Assembly (NCBI GenBank): GCA_031216915.1
Contig: CM062290.1
Coordinates: 169,961,453-170,025,452 of the forward strand
From: Pictodentalium vernedei
Lineage: Eukaryota; Mollusca; Scaphopoda; Dentaliida; Dentaliidae
DNA: 64,000 nt
Reading direction: 5' to 3'
The position numbers and the translations under genes are program-made. Shown in pieces: positions 27,901-39,800 of this stretch. Under the pieces are notes generated by a model. It did not search any database. It was not told the origin of the DNA and saw only the letters and a program-made list of their open reading frames with translations. How positions within the stretch are numbered: position 1 is the stretch's first letter; every line of letters starts with the position of its first letter.

Positions 27901-30900
27901 CACCGCATCGAACAATCGGAGCCCTTACATGAGATGGTTTGCAGTGGCACAGTTTCACTGGAGTTACTATGCTGCTTCAGTAGTGTTACAACAGAACCAT
28001 AGTATGACACAGTATGAGGAAAATGCGGGATTAGGAATGAGATTAACTTGTTGAAGGCTAGATTATTTTTGGTGGTCTGAATTATTGAAAATTTGTTTAT
28101 TACAAATTATTGGGGAGTTCCTCTGGGCACTCTCCAATAATTTGTAATAGAACATATTTATGTAAACAAAATATTATTTGCGTTTGACTGAATATGAAAC
28201 ACGAACAGGGAAACCATAAGCTTTTTTTTCTCTGGTAATCTCATTTTTTTTTGAAAGCCCTGATAGTGGCCTCTGGCACTTAACCAGTTTATAAAGGTAA
28301 AGGTTATATGTGGCCATCATATTTCGATTATTACGAACGCGTTTTTTATGTATGATCAATTATAGTTGCACTGTCATTTCTGGGTTTGTACAGGTGCAAG
28401 CCTTTTTGCATATACCTATTTCATTTCAAATTGTTTAATTGCGTGTTTTTAAAACAAATGATTGATACTTTTTGGAAATCGTATACAAATGCCTGCCTGC
28501 CAGGATTCTTATAAAACAATCAATATATTACCTTTTGACAGTACACATGTGCGTTCCGTTCCAATAATCCAATATTCATTCGGCTTTGTGAATCTATAGC
28601 ATGTAACTCCTTTGCTACGTAAATAAAAGCTGATAGGGCAAAAAATATCACTCCATGAACAGGTGGCTGGTATACACTGCCTATTGCGCACGGCTTAGGA
28701 CTACAGTGTTCATAGTCAGCCTTTTGCAAATACGGCTCCAAGATCATAAGGCACTTCTTTGGATTCCCTGAACCAGAAAAGTTCACTTGTTTGTTGTAGA
28801 CTAAGGAAACATGGCTGTCACCTGAAATAAAATATCACGAAAAACACTGAGATATTTTATATTATGAAAAGTTAATACTAATACAAATGTCCATGTTTTA
28901 GGTATTTGATCGCTCTTGAGTCACAGCCGAGGAATGTATGTATAACTCTGAAGTTACACAGAGACTGACCTGGTCCCAATACCTTTTAGTATATACAATT
29001 GTATTTTAGGAAACAGTATTTCCGGTTTCTGTCTATGAAAATGGATTTGTGACGTTTTCAAATAAGTGACAATTTACCGACAGGCTAGTGATTCATTCCA
29101 GTGGTTTTTATTTTCAGATAGAAAATATAGTTCTTGAAGATTCAATTTGATAAGTTTTATGGTATTGCGACAGTTCGTTATTTACTATTTATTTATTTAT
29201 TGGTGTTTAAGGTCACATACTTATGTTCAATGGCTAATCATGACCGTGGCAGTTTTACGGCTGGAGGAAGCCCGAGTACCCGGAGAGAACCACCGAGCAA
29301 CGACGAGCAGCTGCCAGCTCCCCTACACCGTAACTCCGCACTGCAGCACAGGCAGGGTTAGATTGGTTGAAGACATACGCACCATCGACATGCAGTACGC
29401 CTTAGTACACAGCGTCATCGTGCCCCCATGTGCTTCTTCGTGTCATTAAGTCATTTATCGTGTCTGTACGGCCCACTTATAAAATATTAGGTGGCCAGTA
29501 AGTTCCCAACGTCAACATCATAGTGTTATGCAGTACATTTCACGCACATGATTACCAGGGATACTAAACGAAAAAGATGTTCTTGCGACTCTAACAGTAA
29601 AAGTTCACATTCCAGCTTTTATGTAGTGATCTAGTTATCAAGTGGTATTCTAAGTAACTTAATCATATTCCCATAAACTCAGGGGACAAGGTCATCACAT
29701 GCAGAGTGTACAAAATGACCGTTAAAAATACGTTAACATTACCGGTAACCAGATGACGTCCCTGTAATCTTAACATTTACAGTAACCACCTTCACTGCTT
29801 TAAGTGTACTCAGTAGAAATACTAACGAGTGTGGCTCGTATAGCTTTTTCAGAACGAATGTATTCAACTTTTTATTTCCAGCTTTTGCAAAATTACGTCA
29901 TCCACCTTGAAAGATATTTGTCTTTAAAGGTCACATCCATACAGTCTACTAGTCAACAGAAATAAACTGCCAACGTACTGATGGAGGTTAATGATATTAA
30001 TTAATCTACTCCCATGGCTACTAACAAGTCTTCTGGTGTAATTAAGCAACACCAGTTATCATTTCTTCAGTTTTGCTCTTTGATCGATCAAAAAAAGTCC
30101 TCACGCCAAAACATACGCGTTTATATATTTACGGTTGAAGTACCGGTAGTTAGTTGTCAGTGAGTTGGGAATTTGTGAACTGTAACCACGCTCATCGAAG
30201 TCAAATGGTGTATATTACATGTATCAACCTTCGCATAACAGTCTACAAATGCACCAAGTGTGCTAAACAAATTCACCGAACAAATTTTGCAAACAAGCCT
30301 CGTTGATGATATCGGGGTGGCAGCGCATGTGTGGGAGTTCAGAATAAAATGCGTCTGTTTTAACAGACCAATGAAGAAAACATTGGATCTATCAACACTA
30401 GACCCGGTGAAGTTTTAGCTCTTGTACACTCAAGGAGGAAACGGGGAGGCAGGAAACGTGGGGGGAAAATGCTTGATGTGTGGGGGGGGGGGGGAGGGGT
30501 GTAACTGAGGAGGGGGATGTAGTAGGAACATTCGGAAGGTGGCGTCAGGACAGGGCTGCGTATAGTCAGGCCAGAGTCGGCGTAAGGCTGCCAAGGTTGC
30601 TAGGCGATATTTAGAGAACAGGCTCAGTATTTTGGATTCCGATAGCCCTGGGGATGAGAGTGAGAGGGACATTGAGGGTGGGGAGGTGGCTGCTGATGTT
30701 GATAGGCCAGATGGGGTAAGAAGGGCGGTGAAGAGAAAGAAGGGGCCAGAGGCATGCAAAACGAGGCGAGTTGCAGATGATTTTGGAACTGAGGAAGAAG
30801 AAGAAAATTAGTTGTAGCAAGGAGTAGCATTGTACGTGGTATTGACAATGTGGTTTGTGGTCCTGATAGTTCTAATTGAACGGTCTTTTGCTTTCCGGAG

Positions 30901-33767
30901 GCGAAGATGGAGGATCTGGGGGACAGGGTAGATGGTATTGTGGTAGGGTCAGGATCGGAACCGGTAGTGGTGGTCCATGTGGGACCTAAGTAGAAATGCA
31001 AGAGCAGTTGTATCTGGGGTCCTTCCTGTCCTTGGAGGTGGGGACGAACGGAACCCAAGGATTTTGGCGCTGAATGAGGATTTGGAGGACTACTGTGTTG
31101 ACCTAGGAATACCCTTTATCGATCACTGGGACACGTTTAGGAGCAACGCGAGCATGTACGGATGGGGAAACGGGTATTGGGGGGATAATATTCTGGGGGT
31201 AGCGGAGCCTTTTTTGGAGAGGAGCGGGGTGGTAGGCCAGAGTCAAATATAACAAGAGTGGACACAGGTGGGGTGAACAAGAGCGATGGTGACAGAATAA
31301 GTTTACCAAGGCTAGCGCCAGAAATCAAAGGGACCAGAAGGCGGAAGCCAATGAATCTCGGTACCCTGAAAGTGGGTTATAGCAACATCCAGGGTCTCCA
31401 CCGGAAAGTAAGCGAAATTGCTTCGTTGATCGAGGCAGAGAACTTTGATGGCATGGGCTTAAGCGAGACGCGGGCAAGACACGAGGAACGGGTAGACCAA
31501 GTAAGTGGGTGCGTGTGGATAGGTGTAGGGCGAACGGAAGGCCAGAAAAGGGGGGGGGGGGTGGGCATGTACTTTAAAGAGGATTTAAAACCATCGCTGA
31601 TTACAGACCTGAAAGATGTCAGCACCTCGGCTGGGGTATCGAAAGAAATTGAGTGTATTGCTCTTGGGATTCTGTACTGTGCGGTGGAGGGAAGCAAACC
31701 CGAGTGGAATGACTCGATATACTCAACACTAAGGTCCAATATCACAGAACTAGAAAACATGGGGCTCGGTATAATTCTGATGGGTTGGGTGACTTCAATG
31801 TACACATAGGTGATAAGGAAGAAGGTATAGAGGGCGGGGACAAGAAAGTCAACGGGAATGGAAGGAAGCTGTTAAACTTCACAAATGAGCTCGGTCTGAA
31901 GATTCTGAACAGGGACGCGAGGTATAAAGGGAAATGGACCTGGGATAGGAACGACAGAAAATCAATAATCGACTACATTCTCTAAGATATTAATTTATGG
32001 AGGGAGGTGATAAGGGTAGAAGCGGATGATTAGGATAAAAAAGGATAGTGATCACAACTTGATTACAGTGACAAATCAGGACCAAAAACCTAGTAAAAAG
32101 CAAAGGAAGCTTCAAGGAGATTTGGGAACTCAAAAGGATGCTGACTGGGCGAACTTCGAAGAAAAATTGAAACCAAAGCTTGCAACCGTACACAAGGGGG
32201 TGGGGGGGGGAGGGGGAGGGGCTGTGTCCAGAAAATGGCCGACGCCATAGTTGCGAGCCAAGTGGAGGCAGGGAAGGAAAGTGTAGGAAAAATTAGAGTG
32301 CCAATACGGGAACTTGGGTACAGAGTGAACGAAGAACTGAAAAAGGCCATAAAGGGTAGAAAAGCTAAATGTGCTGCATACAGGAGAAGTAGAAAACTTA
32401 AGAGGGCGGAAAGCACCGAGGCCACGGTAGCAAAGGAAGAATACCAACAAGCACGAAATAAAGTAAATAAGATTAAAGACGATAATCGGAGAGTGCGAAA
32501 TAGCAGTCTTATTAGGACGATCAGAATCGCAGGAGGGAGGGAGGGGTCGAGTTCGAACGTATTTTGGAAGGGGTGAATAAACGTAACAAAGGAAGTAACC
32601 CACAGAGTTTTAAAGTAGATGGCAGAGTTACAGATGATCAAGATCAAATCGCATTAGAACTAGTCAAGCACTGGGAAAGGGAAACGATAAGCGATGGGGC
32701 ATGGGGAACCCACTGGATTGTCCCAACCAGGTCAAGGAAAATCTATCGAACTTCGTATGCAGCGAAATTAAAACGGTGGAGGTGCGAAAGGTGATCTCAA
32801 AATTAAGGAATGGAAAGGCGGGAGGGGTGGACGAAATTCCTAACGAGTTTATTAAAAAGGGGGAAAAGGAACTCTTGGAAAGCTTAACTGCCTTCTTTAA
32901 TTTTGCCATAGAAAAACAAGAGATCCCAAATGAGTGGAGAGAAAGCAAAGTGACATTTATATTCACAAAAGGGGGAAAAAGACGTTTTGGATAATTATCG
33001 AGAGACCTCTGTTAGTAGCAACATTGGAAAAGTTTTCTGTAAAGTCCTCTATGGGAGATTAGAGGAGGTGATTGAGGAGAAGGGTTTTTTGGGAGAGATC
33101 CAGAATGGGTTCAGGAAGGGAAGGATGGATGGTCCAAGTGAGGGAGCTAATAGAGAACTACTCACTTCACTTTTCAGATCTCGAACCTAGACGATGGGGC
33201 AAACCAGGGTAAAACATCGTCAGAGAAAGGGTCATGAAGGATGGTAACCGTAATTGGCGAGAGGGGTCAAATCAAAGAGATCTTTGGGGGCCTGCGTGAT
33301 AAAGAGAAGCCTGGTTTTGAAGAGTACCTCGATGGCACCTTTGGGGGTCACTGTTGTTCAAGCTGAGGTCGCGGTTCCTGGAGCTGAGGGGGGAAATTGG
33401 GAACACAGTGAAGAGGAGTGCCAGATGTGTAATATGGGCGTGGTGGAGACCCTGGAACACTTTCTTCTAGAATGCCCAAAAATACCATTCTAAAAGAATA
33501 GGATTCACTAGGAGTATGATGGGGAAGTGGGGTGGGAGAATGAAGGACATGTGGTTAGTGGGAGACTCAAAGGAGAGGGTTAATATGCTAATCGGAGAGA
33601 TTGGGAAGAATGGGGCAATGGATATCATCAAGCAGTTCGTCTCCGAGTGTGGGAAGGAGAGCAGAAGCGTGAAAATAGGGAGGCAGTTGGGAGTACAGGG
33701 GTAACCAAGGCCTTCTCATCCGAGAACCGCGACAAATCAGCTCCCGGCCAAAGTGTTATTTTTATTA

Positions 33768-33832
<65 letters not shown>

Positions 33833-36800
33833 GGACCTCTGTTGACGGGAAGACAAAAGAGCTCTCTTTGAGTATTCAAATATATTCAACAAATTCAATT
33901 TGCACTGACAAGGACCAATACCTATGTCTTTATATTAAAGTGCATGCAGTAGAGTGTACTAACGTTTCTACTCTTGTTTCCAAAATATGACATGCGATCT
34001 CTTTATTGGAAAGATGCCATTTCAAAAGAAGACTATTCATACTTCTTTTTCTAAAACGGAATGTTTGGATTACTTTAGAACAGTGTCGTAGATAGTTTCT
34101 CTAGTATCGGTCAGGGCATGATTCAAAGTTTTACCAAAACTAACAAAGCAAATCATAACGTTCAAGTGTTTCCCAAGTAGCACACAGTGATGCTTTGCGT
34201 TGTTAATTTCTATCGGAAATGTTGTGGTCTTGGTACGCTTGATTCGGGGGAAGGTCTCTACTCTCTTCCCTTGGAAAACTGTTGTAAATGAATGCCTAAG
34301 TGGCGCATAATCCTCTTATTTTTATCCCCCGTAATTTATTTTCGGAGGACTATTAAAATAGCTGGTGGTAATTGTTCTTTCATTGAAGGAACCCTCGTAT
34401 AATTCCAAACTCCAACAGAAAACAGAAATTCAAATTTTCTGCAAAATCCTTAGAGAGGAGCGGATCCCCTTCTCGACTGTATAAAACATATCCTACTGCT
34501 TATGAACAGATAATTGTATTATCCATGGTAATTCATTTTGGGTACAGGGTTAAGTTATACACGAAAAGACTATAGTTATCGGCCACAATGTTTGTGTTAA
34601 AATGGGGAAGAAAACCTAATTGCTGCTTTCAAGAATTGTCTCGACAGAATGTATCACCAGAAGAGATGATCTATTTGTACAAGGTGAACGGCCATCTATT
34701 TGTAGCCGTAATCAAGTGCTCTCCGCCAATACCGTAAGATGAAATGAACTGGGAGCCACTCAATAGAATCAATAAAGTTGACGGATCATCATCACGGAAC
34801 TCCCCTTCATCAAGTACTCAACACACAATACCTTTGACATTGAGGCTTAGCGTACAGTTTACTAAATTACAGCTTTCTGTGCTGATATATGGCTTTTGAC
34901 GTCTTTATTCAAGTCATGCATGCACGCAATATATGTCTCTCTCTGGAACATGGATCGCTCTTATGTTGTACCGTTATTGATTTCCCTTATGATTTATTGC
35001 ATATCTTATAAAAAGAACGTCATATAACACCAATAACTATTATGTGTTTTGTTATTATATTAATTGCTTCCAAAACAATATGGTAGACAGCTTACAGTTC
35101 TTTGACCGCAAAAACCGGCTCTTTCTTGATTCCAGTGTTATGTGAGAAATAATCTTCTCTTTAATATTCAAAAGTACCTGGAGGTTATTACTTGGTTAGT
35201 TTCATATCGTCAAAGATATTAGTCCGATGTAACCTCATATCAGTTTGAGACCGAAGGTTGAAGGCTGATGTGAAGTTACCGAGGGATGATATGTCGGTGA
35301 GGCTGAGAGCAAAACATAAGTTTCATTTGTCCAGCTGTGAAAAGTTAAAATGGCAAGAGGAAAACAGTGCAGTGTTTTAGCTCTAATTTAGAATAATGTA
35401 TTCACAGAAATAATATAATAGATGCTTTCTAACCGAGAGAATGAGACATAATTCACCTGTGCCCATCTATCTAATCTTGTTCAATAAAAACAAAGCATAG
35501 CGCCAGCTAGACCATCTAATGTGCTGTTCAAACACTCAGTTTGATCAGGTTTCAAAGAACACGTTTTCATGATTGACATTCATCAAGCAAATGGTATATC
35601 TATAATACAATGAAAACACCTTAAACTCCCAGTTTGACTTCAAGATATGGTCTTCTATGTTTCCTTAATAAAACATCTGTTCAGCTTTGTAATCTGAACT
35701 GCGGATCTTTAACCATTCATGACCACGTTCCCATAATTTTCTCAAAACATTTTACTATCGACCATATAGAGCATATAGTTCTAAGTACAACGCTTAACCC
35801 TTTGTACTATGGTGATATCTTCCATGCCAGTCCAAGAGCAACAATTAGAAGACTCCATATTCATTATTTGAACAGCCATCCTATTTAATAACGTTATGGC
35901 GTATCGTGTTACTGGTCGGAAAAGTGGCCGCTAGTGCTAAAAGGGTTAAGCATTGTAGTTGACACTTTTGTGCTTTGAACTGAAGATTCATTCGACACCG
36001 ATCTCGTTTACTAATTACAGCAAACGACAGCATCGTGACTCCTTCCATGTACTCTGTTATAAGTTTTATTAAGTTGTCCACAAGATCGTTCAACTCCGCA
36101 TAGTTGGTTAGGTTAATACCTCGAATGTAAATTTTAAGAATAGAACATTAAACTGCTATCCTATTTACCCCTAAATTCTAAACAGCAGCAATCTCCGATA
36201 ATGCCCCAGTCGTTTGTGGGTTCAATGCGTGATTATGGCCGCCTGTCTACACAACGCGGTCAAAACTCCTAGTATGCGGTGACTTTCGCGGTCGGCGGCT
36301 CGTGTAATATATGCTGACCCTCACCCCGATTTACAACCAAGTATCACTTTAAACGTACAGGAATTCATACCTTTCCATTTACAATACCTGTTTCGTTAAG
36401 ACGATGGGGGGTCATAAGCTATGTTTTTGAGACGAAAAATGAAAATATTTAGTTATTCAAGAATTTTGTTTGCAATTCGAGTTAGGTAAAGGGTTAACGG
36501 TATTCTCAGTTATAATAAAACGGAAAGTAGGAAAATAAACATGACAACGCATGTTTCATATACGACATCGAAATTTTCCGGTGACTGTTTTGAAATATTT
36601 TGTATAGTTGCAAAAGTTAATTGTTATATATCGCAAATGGAACAAACCAAGTTGAGAAAAGAGAACGTTTAACAATTAACATTCTATTTAGAGGGTGCAG
36701 TTAGTGAATTCTATTATTATCAAGGAATTCATCGCTAGCCACGAATTCCTTTTCGAAGTTCCGAAAAGAAACGACACAAGATTTGACCTCAAATTTTAGA

Positions 36801-39800
36801 ATGCCAATTTCAGAAATTCTCTCAAGGCAGAATATTCAAATTAAAATTTCATTGTATACCCACAGTCATCTTTCTTTTTATTGAGTTACATCTTTTCTTA
36901 CTAAAATTTAGCTGCTCTGTATATAGTTCAGAAGATGTAGAACCATATTCTAAGGCGCTGTACATGTTACTGAGCTCGTGCAAATATACAAACGGAATAG
37001 AAACAGTATTTTACAGCCCACAACATCACTTATAGGCTTTTTGAAACAGGTATGTTTTGAGATCTTTCTTGAAAAGGTTGACATTTGACAGTCTTTTTAG
37101 GTGTTCTGGTAAATTATTCCACAAGTGAGGGCCAGCAAATGAGAATGACCTATCTCCAAATGTCTGACACCTATGTTTTGGAACATGTAGTAGCATTTTA
37201 CCATCGGAACTCAGGTCGTATTGACACACATTCTTGGTATTGAGGAGTTCTTCTAAGTGGGCTGGTGACATGTTGTTTTGTGTCTTAAAAACTAATAATA
37301 AAGTTTTAAAAATTATTCTGTACTTGACTGGCAGCCAGTGCATATCCCTCAGAACAGGAGTGATGTGTTGAGCTCGTGATACCCTACATACCACTCGGGC
37401 TGGTGTATTTAGTACCATCTGCAGGTACTAACCTGCAGGCGAGGGTAATGATATTGTGGAAGGTTGAACAGTAAGGCATTACAATAATCCAAATGAGTAG
37501 TTACAAAGGCATGAACTAGGGTTTTTGTGGAGTCTTTCGTGAGGAACTGTCTTATCTGTTTAACTTTGTATAGACCCCTGAAAGCCTTATTGCACATATT
37601 TGTAACATGTCTGTCCATAGACATGGTAGAATCGAAGAAGGCACCAAGATTATGCACTGTTACTTGCACTGATGGCAATTGTAAATTCCATTCCATGGAT
37701 GTTTCCAGTAATAAACGTGATACACGGGAAACACCAGAATAGCTATATTTGATCAAAACAAAAATAAAAACAACAAAAACAGTAACAGTAAAGCATCGGC
37801 ATCGAACAACAAGTAGGTAGATGTATATTTGTGCTTTATATGACTGGTTGCCCCGTGGGAACCCAGGGAAGTGAAGCAGTGCTTTTTATGGTGGTAGCCA
37901 ACGACTGTGGTGGTAGTCCTCTTGTCTGGGCAGCATAGGTATCAACGATTGACTAAACCTGATTGCATACCTATGTTGCGGCCACGATGTAGCCATAGAT
38001 GCTGAAAATAATTCTAAACACAAATAAATAAATAAATCAATAAATAAATAAATAAATAAATAAATAAATGACTGGAATTTGGAATCCAAAATAGTACAGC
38101 AAACATACGGACCTGGTAAAATAAAAAGATGGTAACAACGGGAGGAGATTTAAAGTGCATGCTGCCAATAAATTTAGATTTTTCGAAGTCAGTGATCATT
38201 CTATAAATGTATACCCACAACCCACTTATATAAAGGTCGAGGTTACTCCACGCCAGTTGAAATCCTGAACTTGTTGTAACTTCGACCTTTATCTAAGTTA
38301 TTGATTTTTGTTTTCTAGTGGCATCATGTGGTATACGAGAGGTTTATTTACTACATTTGTTATCGTTAATTTTGCCTTGTCCATTCAAGTTGCCTTGTTC
38401 ATTTCACGATGTGGGTTTTTGGGCTATTAGTAGGGTCTTAACGGAACATATATGTCATTGGGATGAGTGGACTGTAACATGGCCTTAGGTTTGCGGGTCG
38501 GCGCGAATATTCAACCTCGACGTTTCGCGCTTCGGTTGAATAAAATCACTGAGACGCAAACCACAGACATTGCTACCGTCAATTCCCACAATAACTTATA
38601 ATATTTAACTGGTAGAGTGCTGCATTTTTCAGGACCACAGATTTCTTTCCGTCATATATTGTCCTATTACATTTGATTGGATAGTGCCCCTAGGCACTAT
38701 CCAGTCAAATGTAACCGGGCAATGTGTCATTAACAAAATCGAATTCTTGCCAGATTCAATACGAAACCTGTTCCAACAAAGTTTAGGTGTTGCAGTCACA
38801 ACCTGCATTATTTCGTAAAGCCCATATATGGGCTTCCAGCACTCTACCGGTTAAAATTGTCAGTGCAAAGGAATAATAAAAATAAAAAATCCAGAACACG
38901 CGTGTTTATTTGACGAGTTTTACCCAACGACCGAATATGAGTTCCTATAGTACCATGATCAACAGGCTTGGGCAGTTAGGAGCTCATCGTTATAAAATAG
39001 CTCAGTGGTCTGGAAGACTAAATAGTACCAAAAACAGTTCGTGTAAACTTCCCTGCCATGCACCTGGGGCCTAATATCCAGGTAAATGAAAATGAAAAAT
39101 CTCAATTCTTTTTAGGTGGTTAACAGGCAAACAAACCAACAGTTTTCCCAATTTGTGAGGGTCTTCAATAATATATTGAAGAAACTAAGCAATGATATCA
39201 AGGGTTCAAATTATTAACAGAGAAAACAAATTGGTTAAAATATTCTTGTGGTTACCCTACAATCCATTTCCCTTGGCTCTGTGTGTTAAAATATATTTTA
39301 TTTTAATATTTAAACTGTTAACAGACCCTTTCCGGCAAAAGTTGAGAAAAATTATAACCAAATACCAAAGCGTACCACATACAATATATGGACAGTTCTT
39401 TCCACAAAAACATACCACTCATACATTAATTGTCAATACCACATGTAAGAAGGACAAGCAGAGATTCAGCTAACTCACTTCTGGTTTCAACCTGAAGGTC
39501 AATTTGCTGAAACTTTGCGGCGTGTCATTCGTATGCTTTTTCAGAGACAAGTAGTTTTTGTCTCGGTGGAAACTCCCCTCCAGGTGTTTTTAATGGTAAT
39601 TCACTCTCCATGTAAGCAGATTTTCATCGCCAATGCCTGGCTCAATCGGCATGTTTGACAAGTATATATTCACTTGTGTCCAGCATAATGGCCATTATAT
39701 TCCTTGTCTTGAAACTCAGTGTACGTTTATATGAACATTTCACTAGCCATTGTTACATTCAAATAAGCCCGGGAGTAAGCACCCTGGTCATTAACAGCTC

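Larger units (their letters stand above)
14462..28531 (-). other. NTPDase intron 4 (14.1 kb)
   Basis: Contains the ~147-bp tandem array (15.8-17.0 kb), ~300-bp repeats interrupted by a MITE (17.3-18.5 kb), family-A MITEs, four SINE copies at 20.6-23.6 kb with a palindromic TIR element among them, a LINE C-terminal relic (26 kb), a family-D MITE (26.5 kb), a foldback (27.0 kb) and a family-C MITE (28.0 kb). I recognise nothing in 23.6-25.1 and 27.2-28.0 kb. Confidence 0.8.
30430..33830 (+). mobile_element. Non-LTR retrotransposon (LINE), decayed and internally deleted
   Basis: Plus-strand remnants appear in the order expected of a two-ORF LINE: charged ORF1 and esterase-like segment, APE-type endonuclease, N-terminal part of RT, then a C-terminal zinc finger, ending in an (ATT)n run at 33760-33829. 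There are many stops and frame changes. The RT catalytic core is absent, implying a deletion of roughly 1 kb near 33190-33260. The sequence is richer in G than its surroundings, with several G runs. I cannot fix the clade; an ORF1 esterase is known in CR1-like LINEs. Confidence 0.85.

Noticed and set aside
30430-31058. Minus-strand proline- and serine-rich frames
   Set aside because: Antisense of the G-rich LINE ORF1 relic; the plus-strand reading has the family motifs.
33628-33879. Frames rich in isoleucine
   Set aside because: Translation of the (ATT)n microsatellite.
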